This document shows, one piece after another, positions 1 through 7,903 of a DNA stretch of 64,000 nucleotides; the stretch's first letter is position 1; each line of letters begins with the position of its first letter. The stretch comes from a virus. Below the pieces are notes generated by a model that was not told the DNA's origin, searched no databases, and saw only the letters and a list, made by a program, of their open reading frames with translations. The translations under genes and the position numbers were made by a program. The DNA is taken from IMG/VR virus record IMGVR_UViG_3300032770_000011, positions 39,400 through 103,399 of that record. One strand, 5' to 3'.

Positions 1-381
1 ACGCATCAAATCGACGGACTGCCAATCCGTTGAACCCACGCCATTCGTACCTACTATCACGGCTCCGGCTTGCGCCTTGTTTACGGCGATACGGCTGACA
101 GTCTTGAAGTCCTGCTGCGTTGCCACCGTGGACGGATTGTCAACGCCTGTAACGGTTTCCTGAATATTGTTGTTGGAGCCATTCGTACCATAGACAGTCC
201 ACACAGTCCCATTTGCGCCTTCAGCCCCCGCAGGCGTGAAGAGTACACGCCGAGCAGTGTCAAGGGAAACAGGCGACGCTGTCAATGTCAAATTCCCAGC
301 CGCACCTGGCGTCTGAGAATGTGCAATTGTATTAGTCGAAGCGCCAGACAGCTGCTTCGTCAAAGTGTGGACGATACCCAT
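1..381 (-). CDS. Hypothetical virion-type protein, C-terminus outside window
   Basis: An open frame starts at ATG 379-381, directly after the TAA of the upstream gene, and runs off the left edge after 127 codons. The visible part is rich in Thr, Ser, Ala, Gly and Asn and has no charged clusters, which fits a beta-rich structural protein. Its place at the end of the head gene series supports a head-tail or tail role, but no family is recognised. The function is inference. Confidence 0.6.
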   Translation of the reverse strand, partial: MGIVHTLTKQLSGASTNTIAHSQTPGAAGNLTLTASPVSLDTARRVLFTPAGAEGANGTVWTVYGTNGSNNNIQETVTGVDNPSTVATQQDFKTVSRIAVNKAQAGAVIVGTNGVGSTDWQSVDLMR

Positions 382-756
382 TTACTTCTGCCCGATTGAA
401 GGGAATTTCCTGTGTACAGCGGCCCGAACCCTCGCCTTCTCCTCCGAAGAGCCATGCTGGGACACACGGGCGAGTGCATTCCGAGCATGACTCTTGTCGG
501 GAATGGGGTACGAACCTGCTCCGGCACCTTTCGGTCCGGTACCCTTACCTGGCAGTGCGAAGGAGGACTTTGGCAGGTGTTGGCGTGCCTTAGCCGTCAA
601 CTTACCACCCCGTGCCCGCTTGTCGGCACGTGATTTGGCAGCCTCGCCTTCGCCGTGCATATGCTTCGGGTGAACTGAGCCGCCACGCTTACGCGCAGAA
701 CCCAGTTCACCTTCTAGCTTGCAGGAACCGCCGACGTTTCTATGGCGTGCGCGCAT
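382..756 (-). CDS. Small basic phage protein with SHARNALARV motif (DUF6582-like)
   Basis: 124 residues. The N-terminal half is Lys/Arg/Gly/His rich with a KRGG motif. The C-terminal half carries the pattern LPKSSFALP, YPIPDKSHARNALARVSQHG and EEKARVRAAV, which I associate with a small domain found in many phage head-region proteins (DUF6582-like). AGGAGG lies 8 nt upstream of the ATG. The gene sits between another KRGG protein and the truncated left-edge gene. The molecular role is unknown; a virion-associated or capsid-assembly role is inference from position. Confidence 0.65.
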   Translation of the reverse strand: MRARHRNVGGSCKLEGELGSARKRGGSVHPKHMHGEGEAAKSRADKRARGGKLTAKARQHLPKSSFALPGKGTGPKGAGAGSYPIPDKSHARNALARVSQHGSSEEKARVRAAVHRKFPSIGQK

Positions 757-768
757 AGGAAAGACCTC

Positions 769-1173
769 CTAGTGCTGGCCAAGGTCTTCCTTGTCCTCGC
801 CCTTCGTCACTTCCTTGATATTGGCGGCAGTGCTCAAAGGCATGCGGTTTGCACCAATACCTCCGCCGCGCTTACGGCCACGGGGTTCCTTGTGCATCTT
901 GGCGTGATGTTCTACACCGCCGTCGGTATGGTGCGCTGGGTGGCCTTCCTCGTGGTGACGACCAACGCCGTGAGCGTGGTGGTGTTTCACCGAACCGCCG
1001 CGCTTCCGCTCCTTGCGGTCGTGACGGTGCTTGGCTTCCTCGCCTTCGCCATGATGATGAACGCGCCCACCCTTTTTACGCTCGTGGGCTTCCTTCATCA
1101 CATTGGAATCGGCCGCGTTGTAGGCGACTGCCTTGCCACCGGAAGCCTTTGCCTTGTGTCGAGCTCTTGACAT
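769..1173 (-). CDS. His/Lys/Gly-rich KRGG-repeat protein
   Basis: 134 residues of very biased composition, with about five spaced KKGG or KRGG motifs separated by His-rich stretches. Proteins at 11200-11979 and 12298-12558 share the style and the KRGG or HMTAGA motifs, so this is a small local family. The highly basic, His-rich sequence suggests nucleic-acid or metal binding or a disordered virion component; nothing in it shows an enzyme. Function unknown. Confidence 0.6.
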   Translation of the reverse strand: MSRARHKAKASGGKAVAYNAADSNVMKEAHERKKGGRVHHHGEGEEAKHRHDRKERKRGGSVKHHHAHGVGRHHEEGHPAHHTDGGVEHHAKMHKEPRGRKRGGGIGANRMPLSTAANIKEVTKGEDKEDLGQH

Positions 1174-1258
1174 ATCTCATATCCCTTTCTAAGGGCCACC
1201 CGGATCCGTGGGCTCGGCCGTAAGTACTGCCCTGCTTACGATCAGGGTTATTTCACTA

Positions 1259-2212
1259 TCAGGTAGCCAACAGACCGATATTCGTCGTCGTTGCGCCACC
1301 AGCACTATACTGATTGACGAAGACATTACCAGTCGTGGCGATTGCCGTTGCACCAATCGCGATGCAATTGTTGAGAACGACGTTACCGCCGGGCGATCCA
1401 CCCGCATTGGTAATGGCCGCGTTCATGGCAGTGCCGAAGTTGTGCAGAGTGCACTGTTCGAGTAGCAGGTAGCGGTCCATACCGCCCGACGCGATGGTGA
1501 TCTGAGTGTCCGAAGCGTCCGACACATAAGATTGGAATACGCACCGGCGCATGATCGTGCGAGCGGCACCTGTCGTCATCTCCATAGTGGCGTTTGCATT
1601 CGTGGCGCGGATGATGGTATCGCTGCCAATTGTGCAGTCCTCGAAGAGATTCTCGTCGCTGGAGACGATCAGTGCGCGATTGCCCGCCTGAGCAGCTGCG
1701 GTAGCGTGGCCAGTGCCAATGAAGTTGCAGTTCTTGTAGTAGTTTTCACCACCACCGGCTGTCCAGCCAACCTGCGTCGCGGCCTGATTGATACCGTTGA
1801 AGCACTCCATGTTCTGGAAGTAGCAACCCGCGCCCGTGACAGTCACAAGGCTAGCCACCGCACCAGTGGTCGCGGCGGTATTGGCGATTGCGATGCGGGA
1901 GCGGGAATTCTGTGACGGCGGGGAGATACCGATCATATGGGTCTTGTTCTTGTTCCACGCCACCGAAGCCGTGACATGAATTGACCCATTGACGAAGACG
2001 CAGTCGTTATTGCCGGACGTGCACTTCGCAAGCGCCTGCGTCAGGGTGGCAAAGGGGTCCGAAGGACCGCCCGTATTGCCATCGGAACCATTGGTCTCAT
2101 CGACCCAGAAGTAGTTGCCTGTCCAAGGCAGCGGAGCTCCCGACACACCCCAGATAGGCGTGCCGAATTGACCAACCAGATATGCCGGATTGTTGAAGCC
2201 AGGTGTCGTCAT
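1259..2212 (-). CDS. Right-handed parallel beta-helix protein, probable tail or decoration protein
   Basis: 317 residues. Residues about 35-55 have the FWVDETNGSDGNTG and DPFATLTQAL pattern typical of the first coil of pectate-lyase-like beta-helices. It is followed by repeated short strands rich in N, G, T, A and V (for example NLFEDCTIG, MRRCVFQS, LEQCTLHN and LNNCIAIG), one rung each. Phage proteins with this fold are fibres, spikes or surface decorations that bind or cleave glycans. No catalytic residues can be assigned. AAGG stands 9 nt before the ATG. Confidence 0.7.
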   Translation of the reverse strand: MTTPGFNNPAYLVGQFGTPIWGVSGAPLPWTGNYFWVDETNGSDGNTGGPSDPFATLTQALAKCTSGNNDCVFVNGSIHVTASVAWNKNKTHMIGISPPSQNSRSRIAIANTAATTGAVASLVTVTGAGCYFQNMECFNGINQAATQVGWTAGGGENYYKNCNFIGTGHATAAAQAGNRALIVSSDENLFEDCTIGSDTIIRATNANATMEMTTGAARTIMRRCVFQSYVSDASDTQITIASGGMDRYLLLEQCTLHNFGTAMNAAITNAGGSPGGNVVLNNCIAIGATAIATTGNVFVNQYSAGGATTTNIGLLAT

Positions 2213-2267
2213 GACACGTTACCTTTCGGTTTAGACCGCGAACTTCAACCCGTCGCGCGTCTTCGGG

Positions 2268-3368
2268 TTAAGCGGTGGACTTACGATCCTTCAAGGAAAT
2301 GACGTTGTCGGGAACAGGTTCGCAGTGCAAAGTGCGCCAATGCTCGATGTAGTCGGCGGCTTTGCGCAAGAACTCTGGATTATCCTTAAAGTAGCCAAGC
2401 GCAATATTATGATTCTTACAGAGAAGACCGCGTACTTTACCATTGCTGTGATCGTGGTCTACTGAAAGAATATAAGCGCGTCCTGTTCTGTCGGGCGTAG
2501 GCATCTGCCCACAGATTGCGCAGACACCGTTCTGCTCCGCAAGTTTTGCTTTGTACAACGCAGCGCTGATTCCAAATTTCTTCAGCAACCGCTTATTCAA
2601 GTAGTAATCAGGATCGGAACTCTTCCTACGAGCGTTACGCGCCTTGATCCCTTCCCGAGTACGGTTATTGAACTCCGGCATAACCCAGTGTGTATTACCG
2701 GGGCCAAGGAGCTTTGCTGAGTCTTTAGCTGCAAGTACATAGCTTCGATCCGGTGGAAATCCTACCTCAGCAAATAGCTCAATAGGGCTACCCCAAGCAT
2801 GCTTACCGCCAGTCACAAAGTTCAGCTTGCGCCAAACCCGTTTAGCATGATGGTTAGCGTCAGAAAACGCTTGCTGAAGAGGAGGGTCTTTACGGAGTTC
2901 AATCCCTTCAGCTTTCGCCTTCTCAAGTGCGGCAGCAGCTTCTTCAACTGTCTTAAAGTGGCTACCAATAGCGCGAGAACCACCAGGCCCATAAAGGTGG
3001 GCTTGGAACCTACCATTCTTAGAGCGGGAGACGCCCTTAACGCCAGTGCTGTTTGTAACTCGTAAGCCTTGGTACTTCAGGACAGTCTCACTCTTCGACT
3101 GGGGAACAAGGTTCTCGATGTGCGTGTTCCCTGGATTACCGTCCTTGAAGGCGAGGTCCGCTGGGGGCCACTCACCGTGATGCCAGAACCAAACGAGGTG
3201 ATGTAAAGGAACGGTTTCACCGTCAACGCCAGCATAGCGGTAACGTTCTTTATTACCGCCAACAACATCACCGACCTTTACACGGGGCGATAGCCGAAGC
3301 TTGTAGCGAAGCTGCCCGGCAGTAGCGTCGTAATCGTAGAGAGTGCGGACTCGCGCAAGTGTGATCAT
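2268..3368 (-). CDS. HNH / AP2 / endonuclease VII fusion, homing-type nuclease
   Basis: 366 residues from the ATG at 3366-3368, which has GGAGG six nt upstream; the frame is open further upstream but lacks such a signal. Three parts are visible. An HNH-like N-terminal part (LHHLVWFWHHGEWPP and HIENLVP) has the usual catalytic DH replaced by AF, so it is degenerate. An AP2-type DNA-binding part follows (TGVKGVSRSKNGRFQA). The C-terminal recombination-endonuclease-VII-like part has CAICG, SVDHDHSNGKVRGLLC and NHNIALGYFKDNP. It is inserted between capsid and tail genes, as mobile endonuclease genes often are. Its leader carries a promoter motif and a hairpin that covers the ribosome site. Confidence 0.85.
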   Translation of the reverse strand: MITLARVRTLYDYDATAGQLRYKLRLSPRVKVGDVVGGNKERYRYAGVDGETVPLHHLVWFWHHGEWPPADLAFKDGNPGNTHIENLVPQSKSETVLKYQGLRVTNSTGVKGVSRSKNGRFQAHLYGPGGSRAIGSHFKTVEEAAAALEKAKAEGIELRKDPPLQQAFSDANHHAKRVWRKLNFVTGGKHAWGSPIELFAEVGFPPDRSYVLAAKDSAKLLGPGNTHWVMPEFNNRTREGIKARNARRKSSDPDYYLNKRLLKKFGISAALYKAKLAEQNGVCAICGQMPTPDRTGRAYILSVDHDHSNGKVRGLLCKNHNIALGYFKDNPEFLRKAADYIEHWRTLHCEPVPDNVISLKDRKSTA

Positions 3369-3376
3369 AGAAACCT

Positions 3377-3400
3377 CCAACCCTAGAAAGTTAGGGTTGG
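3377..3400 (-). promoter_or_regulatory. Perfect 9-bp hairpin in leader of the HNH gene
   Basis: On the minus strand CCAACCCTA, six loop bases and TAGGGTTGG form a perfect 9-bp stem whose 3' arm runs straight into the GGAGG ribosome site of the endonuclease gene. The AGTATAC motif at 3404-3410 would start transcripts inside the 5' arm. Only read-through transcripts would then form the whole hairpin. Confidence 0.6.
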
Positions 3401-3403
3401 GAA

Positions 3404-3410
3404 GTATACT
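3404..3410 (-). promoter_or_regulatory. AGTATAC promoter-like motif upstream of HNH gene
   Basis: Variant of the recurring AGTATGT motif, on the transcribed strand 36 nt before the ATG of the endonuclease gene. Confidence 0.4.
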
Positions 3411-3473
3411 ATTTTCAACTGCGCGAGCCAACATGTTTGTTTTCTGCCTTGGTGCAGAGATTATCCAGACACA

Positions 3474-4400
3474 TCAAGAGGTTGGGGACGATCCCCAGAG
3501 GGCCCTCGGGTCTGAATAATTAAAACTGTACCTCTCCCACGCCTTGACCATTAGATTGTCGGTGGTGAAGTCCACCTGCATGTCCACCTCGAACGGTTCA
3601 CGCTCAAGGTAGAGCAGACCCGGCTGGTCGGTCTTGATATACCAGGCGAAGGCGTTGGTGAAGTACACGTCCTTCACGTATTCCGTCACGCCACCCGCCA
3701 CGGTCGGGATCACGTTCGGGTCGTTCATGGCGGTTCCAGGACGCAACTCAGAACGCAGGAGCCGCAGAGCGACAGGCTCGTTATTCGGGTGGATGACGAG
3801 AGTACGGCCTGTCGCCATCATACGCAGACCAGCGTTGTCGTAGAAGCCGGTCTGGATGGAGATCATGCCGTTGAGCAGTGACGACTCGTTCAGATCCACA
3901 TTCACGCTTGGTGCGTTGGCCCAAGTCGTCGGACCCGAACCGCCCGCTGGTAACGGATGCGCCGTATTCAACAGCGAGACGCCGTCACCACCGACAGTGG
4001 TGTCGAACGTGGTAGAGTTGTTGAACACCGCCGCCGCGTAGATCTCCTTGGTCTGCGCAAAGGAGCGCTGCAGACCGAGATTGGACGGGCGGAACTGCGC
4101 CTTGTAGAGATTGTCGGCGATGGTATTGCGGGTGATAGCGTAGCCCAGACCGATACCGACATGCAGCTGGTTGTAGACGAAGGCCTCACCAGCATTGTTG
4201 TCGAAGAAGGTCTGACCACCGTCCTGCTTGAGTTGCGCAAGTGGCAGGAAGCGCATGGACGCCGTGCGCTCCTGGGCCATTTCTGACTTGCCCTGATCGA
4301 AGAGCTTGGGCCAGATAGCGGGCCACTGCTTGTATTCACCAGTAACGCCACGGAGACCCGGAAGGAGAAGGTCCCTGATGGCTGCGACATTGATGGCCAT
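3474..4400 (-). CDS. Major capsid protein
   Basis: 308 residues with the layout of Mu-F/T7-type major head subunits. The N-terminus is helical (IRDLLLPGLRGVTGEYKQWP). Then come RFLPLAQLKQDGG, an AVFNNSTTFDT and LLNTAHPLP segment, and a C-terminal LVIHPNNEP and FTTDNLMVKAWERYSF segment. These are typical landmarks of capsid proteins in this class as I know it. GGAGAA lies 9 nt before the ATG. It is followed on the transcript by the HNH gene and preceded by a decoration-type protein. It forms the icosahedral shell; the assignment rests on family pattern and position. Confidence 0.85.
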   Translation of the reverse strand: MAINVAAIRDLLLPGLRGVTGEYKQWPAIWPKLFDQGKSEMAQERTASMRFLPLAQLKQDGGQTFFDNNAGEAFVYNQLHVGIGLGYAITRNTIADNLYKAQFRPSNLGLQRSFAQTKEIYAAAVFNNSTTFDTTVGGDGVSLLNTAHPLPAGGSGPTTWANAPSVNVDLNESSLLNGMISIQTGFYDNAGLRMMATGRTLVIHPNNEPVALRLLRSELRPGTAMNDPNVIPTVAGGVTEYVKDVYFTNAFAWYIKTDQPGLLYLEREPFEVDMQVDFTTDNLMVKAWERYSFNYSDPRALWGSSPTS

Positions 4401-4415
4401 GGTTCTATTCTCCTT

Positions 4416-5036
4416 TTACGAGTGAACCGTCAAGAGGTTCTTGTTGATCTGGTTGTTGAAGCCAACGATCACGTTGTTATACGCGGTCGTCACATCGGTG
4501 CCATTCGCGCCGGGCGGTGAGGTCACCAAGCCCAGGATCTTGAGCGGCAGGTATTGCGGATTCGTGGTGGAAGGCGCGTCGAGCGCCATACCTGACCAAC
4601 CCGTCGTCGTATTCACCGAACCCACTACGACGTCGGCAGTGGTGCCAACCATCGCCTGGGTTGTTGGGCCTGCACTCGTCTGGATGACGAACTGCGCAGA
4701 GGGGTCGGAATTCACGAAGGCGTCAACGTCGCCTGTGGCGTCCGAACCGGGCCAGTAGTTGTTCCACACAGTCTTCTTCTGACTGGTGGAGTAGTACTTG
4801 CAGCCGACGAACACACCCGCTACCTGGTAGGTGGCAGAGCCGTCACCGGCGATCCACTGATTCAGGTAGCCTGTTGGCGTTGCCCCCGAAACAAGAGTAA
4901 CGAGGTCGCCGTAACCGATTGCCGTTGCGTAGTTGGAGGCAATACGGAATGGCGGGTTGTGAAACTCAGCAAAATTGACCGGCCCTGAGCTCGTTCCCGA
5001 GACGACCAGTCCGAAAGGTCCAGCTACGTTAGCCAC
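4416..5036 (-). CDS. Capsid-associated (decoration-like) structural protein
   Basis: 206 residues from a GTG start (GTG GCT AAC), 15 nt upstream of the capsid gene on the transcript. It is rich in Gly, Thr, Ser, Val and Pro with no long helices. It begins with FGLVVSGTSSGPVNFAEF, a style I know from structural proteins encoded next to capsid genes in podovirus- and myovirus-like phages. Probably a head decoration or stabilising protein. Exact fold and stoichiometry unknown. Confidence 0.65.
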   Translation of the reverse strand: MANVAGPFGLVVSGTSSGPVNFAEFHNPPFRIASNYATAIGYGDLVTLVSGATPTGYLNQWIAGDGSATYQVAGVFVGCKYYSTSQKKTVWNNYWPGSDATGDVDAFVNSDPSAQFVIQTSAGPTTQAMVGTTADVVVGSVNTTTGWSGMALDAPSTTNPQYLPLKILGLVTSPPGANGTDVTTAYNNVIVGFNNQINKNLLTVHS

Positions 5037-5283
5037 GGTATGGCCTCGCTTCTCTGGCGCTTGCCTGCCTAGGTCCTAGCGCGGACGGCAGAAGCAGCCT
5101 GAAGGTTTACTTTCCGGTGCTACCGCTAGCGCACGGCAGCCTGTTGTTTGGGCTGGAGCGGCCTGAAAGCCCCTAGCGCGGGCTCGGCACGAATCCTTGG
5201 AGTTGAGGCAGCACGAAGTCTCTGCCCAATCCCTTCGACCATTTCGGCACGAAACAGTCGGTTCGTATTTCTTAATTAAGAGT

Positions 5284-5361
5284 ATTACTAGAAGTTTCTG
5301 GGAAAAGCTAGTGGGGTAATTCAGAAACTTAAAACTTTGGGCAATTACTAGAAGTTTCTGG
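5284..5361 (-). repeat. Pair of 18-nt direct repeats with an inverted partial copy downstream of tnpB
   Basis: The string ATTACTAGAAGTTTCTGG occurs at 5284-5301 and 5344-5361, exactly 60 nt apart. Between them CAGAAACTT (5322-5330) is inverted and can pair with either copy. The block lies just 3' of tnpB, where TnpB elements place the right end and the guide RNA. The rest of 5037-5283 has no gene. It contains three loose copies of a CTAGCGC-type and CAGCCTG-type unit and several TTCGTGC strings on the minus strand. Confidence 0.6.
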
Positions 5362-5377
5362 ATTCGTGCATATCCGA

Positions 5378-6466
5378 TTATTGCCCTATTAAGGCAATAT
5401 TCCGGCTTCCCTCAACAGGACGCTGAGCACTCAGCGCAGCAGCAAGAATGTTCCGAGCCGCGTTCACGTCGCGGTCATGGCTTGCGCCACAAGAGGAACA
5501 CTCCCATTGCCTTATTCCAAGACCTGCGATACCTCTCGGCCTCTCAGGCGGTAACGCACCGCACTCAGAACAGGTTTGGGTCGTGAATTTCTCGTCTACT
5601 TCCACATAACCAGCTGATTTGTATTTCAGCATAGAACGGAAAGTAGACCAGCCAGCATCTAACACAGATTTTGCCATCCGAGTTTTTGCTAGCTGTTTAG
5701 AGCTGACATTACCTACGGCGATTAGCGCGTTCTGATCCGCAAGTTCTGTCGAAAGCTTATGGAGAAAATCTCTACGACAATTCTTGATTTTAGTGTGTAG
5801 CTTGTGTACTCGTTGTTTGTTGTGAGCGCGTTGCGCAATGGCAAGCTTTGTTTCTAACTTTCTATAATGCTGCGGTGCCTCAATCTTACAGCCGTCACTC
5901 ATAACAGCCAAGGATTTTAGCCCTAGGTCAATACCAATAGCACCATTACTCTGTGGTAGTCGCTTAGCAACTTCAACATGGAAACAAACATACCAACGGC
6001 CGAGGCTATCTTCAACAAACATACCGCCTTTAGCGGTATTGGGTAGTGGTCGCCGCTTGCCACCAAAGAAACGATAACGTTTACCTAAATACCAAACAGA
6101 GTTCCCTTCGATTTGCCGACTCTGTTTCTGAAATGGCACCCAACCAAGCGCACGTTTCGGACCGTAGCTTGCCCGAAACTGTAAAGAGTGTTTAGTTTTA
6201 TCACGACTCTTGGCAAATTGATCACAGATCCTACCAACTGTCTATTGATGTATTCCCAACTCTTTTCCCACACCCTTACAAAGCTTTGCTAGATCAAACG
6301 CTGACGGCCAGTGACGCTTAGGTGCGCCTGCACGATAACGCAATTCTAAATCACGCTGTAAAGCGTTTGCGTAGTTCCACACCTGATTACAGGCTGCAGC
6401 ATGAAGTACCAGTGTTTTTCGTACACTGCGGTCTTTCAGCCGGTATTTGTAAGTTACAATCTGCAT
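5378..6466 (-). pseudogene. tnpB: TnpB-like RNA-guided nuclease gene with one in-frame amber codon
   Basis: One reading frame spans 363 codons. It is broken only by TAG at 6242-6244, after residue 74; the halves before and after are in the same frame and together give a full-length IS200/IS605-type TnpB. Visible parts are an N-terminal helix-turn-helix (YKYRLKDRS, QVWNYANAL), RuvC-I IGIDLGLKSLAVMSDG with its Asp, a zinc finger CSECG and CSSCG, and RuvC-III HDRDVNAARNIL. The usual RuvC-II glutamate motif reads AVGNVSSKQL, so that Glu is missing there; EVDEKFTTQTC further on could supply one, as reported for some TnpB groups. No TnpA lies nearby. No tRNA in the array has a CUA anticodon, so readthrough is unexplained. 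Confidence 0.85.
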
Positions 6467-6475
6467 TTTGGGTAT

Positions 6476-6694
6476 CTATGCCGAAATCCTGATTGGGCAC
6501 ACATTCGTGCCGGATTTCTGCGCCAATAATTCCTCTTCCGAGAGCACATCGACGATAATGGCGCGCAGCATGACGGAGACTGTTACGCCACGCATTTGCG
6601 CTAATGCCCGAAAGCGACGGTAGTCACTCTCGCGGACCCAGGCGCTGAGGCATTTTTCGGATGTATGTGGTTTATGCGGAGGTTGTTGGGACAA
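6476..6694 (-). CDS. Small ribbon-helix-helix-like protein upstream of tnpB
   Basis: 72 residues from a TTG start that is uncertain. The segment CLSAWVRESDYRRFRALAQMRGVTVSVMLRAIIVDVL has the strand-helix-helix spacing of Arc/CopG-type DNA-binding proteins. The stop codon is 9 nt before the tnpB ATG, so the two are probably cotranscribed. The protein may regulate tnpB, or be part of the same mobile module. This is inference. Confidence 0.55.
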   Translation of the reverse strand: MSQQPPHKPHTSEKCLSAWVRESDYRRFRALAQMRGVTVSVMLRAIIVDVLSEEELLAQKSGTNVCPIRISA

Positions 6695-6703
6695 AGGCTT
6701 GCC

Positions 6704-7228
6704 TTACGAAGGAAATACTATTTGCTCGTCCAAACCATTAAAGAATTGGAAGCAAGGGTAACTCAACTTCTTCACTTGCTCAATAGGAATAATTGGCGGG
6801 TCATTTCGCAACCGCTCTCCTGGCGCGGTTTTAGTTGCTTCAACCGTTACACCTTCACGATGCTGGAACTCGGTAAAACCTTTCCAATGCTCAACTCTTT
6901 CAGCAAGTGCAACTTTGTCTTGTTCAATCCGCCAAGCAACTTCATCCAGACCAGGAGTCTTCAACTTGAAGAGAACGTCGCCTTTCAGATTGACGACCTT
7001 AGTCGTTTCTCCCCACTGCACTGGGGCTTGACTCTTCAGCCACGCATCAAGGTAGCGGTCTTCTCCCTTGACGAGAGACATTGAACCATCGGCTTCGAGG
7101 AAAGGTACCCAAGCCCGTTTCCGAACTTGAGTAACCATCTTAATGCCCTTCAAAGGCATCAAATTGCTTGCGTGAACAATGGCCGGGAGTGCTAGTAACC
7201 CTGCAAGGAAAGCGCGGCGGTGAAGCAT
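6704..7228 (-). CDS. Exported hypothetical protein with Tat-like signal
   Basis: 174 residues if it starts at the ATG 7226-7228, which places the signal peptide at the N-terminus: MLHRRAFLAGLLALPAIVHA has the twin arginine, hydrophobic core and AxA-type cleavage site. The mature part is mixed alpha/beta with no recognised family (for example WVPFLEADGSMSLVKG and GETTKVVNLKGDVLFKL). A second phage protein with a Tat-like leader is at 16971-17438. Export of phage early or lysis proteins by the host Tat system is possible but unproven. Confidence 0.65.
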   Translation of the reverse strand: MLHRRAFLAGLLALPAIVHASNLMPLKGIKMVTQVRKRAWVPFLEADGSMSLVKGEDRYLDAWLKSQAPVQWGETTKVVNLKGDVLFKLKTPGLDEVAWRIEQDKVALAERVEHWKGFTEFQHREGVTVEATKTAPGERLRNDPPIIPIEQVKKLSYPCFQFFNGLDEQIVFPS

Positions 7229-7342
7229 GAACCCAACTCTTCGCTTAGGAGGTTTCCGGTCTGCCGCCAACTTTACGTCACCATAAAGTCACTCTCACCA
7301 CAGCGGATGAGAGGGTCAAAAGCCGGCAGACCGGATCTGAAG

Positions 7343-7876
7343 CTATTCCTCGATTGCGGTTGGTACCATACGTCCAACTTCTTTTGTAATCCTCGGACGT
7401 ACATCTGGGTGTTCGCGGGTAAGTTCGCCTTTTGGCGTCATACCAAGACGTTGTTCAGCTTCTCTGACCTGTTGTCTGGCAAGTTGCCGTTGTTCCTGTT
7501 GAGCCTCCAAGGTCAAGGATAAAGGCCGCTCCATGAGGATCATGCCACCTTTGATGATATGTGGCTGATTGTAGCCAGGCGGTACCCAATTCGGATGGCG
7601 TTTCGGATTCACTGGCTCCCAGCCTTGCTCACGCAGGCTTGCCAGATAGAAGGGATCCTCCTGGCCATGAACCGAGAACCGCTTCCACTCGTAGGAAGAC
7701 TCTGCCGGGATCTCGTCCTGGGGCAGATAGAATTGATCCTCATGCACTGTAGACTTGCGGCGGCGAGTACGGCGTGGTTCGACATGAACAGGGACACGCT
7801 GCTCCTCACGGACGGCAGCACCAGAAGCATGAACTGGAGCACGGTCGGCATTCAGACGGCGGCGGGGGGTTACCAT
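7343..7876 (-). CDS. Conserved phage head-region protein, unknown function
   Basis: 177 residues from the ATG at 7874-7876 (GAGAGGA about 8 nt upstream). The pattern SYEWKRFSVHGQEDPFYLASLREQGWEPV, continuing with HPNWVPPGYNQPHIIKGGMILMERP, matches a protein I have often seen encoded next to scaffold and capsid genes in phages of alphaproteobacteria. Motif quotes are separated here; the C-terminus is a charged helix (LARQQVREAEQRLGM). It lies directly downstream of the scaffold gene, so a head-assembly role is likely, but no biochemical function is known to me. Confidence 0.65.
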   Translation of the reverse strand: MVTPRRRLNADRAPVHASGAAVREEQRVPVHVEPRRTRRRKSTVHEDQFYLPQDEIPAESSYEWKRFSVHGQEDPFYLASLREQGWEPVNPKRHPNWVPPGYNQPHIIKGGMILMERPLSLTLEAQQEQRQLARQQVREAEQRLGMTPKGELTREHPDVRPRITKEVGRMVPTAIEE

Positions 7877-7903
7877 TTGTTGTCCTCTCACAGATTACGG
7901 AAA

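Noticed and set aside
742-1915. Plus-strand frames opposite the KRGG and beta-helix genes
   Set aside because: No ribosome sites, opposite to all neighbours, and composition is the mirror of the minus-strand genes.
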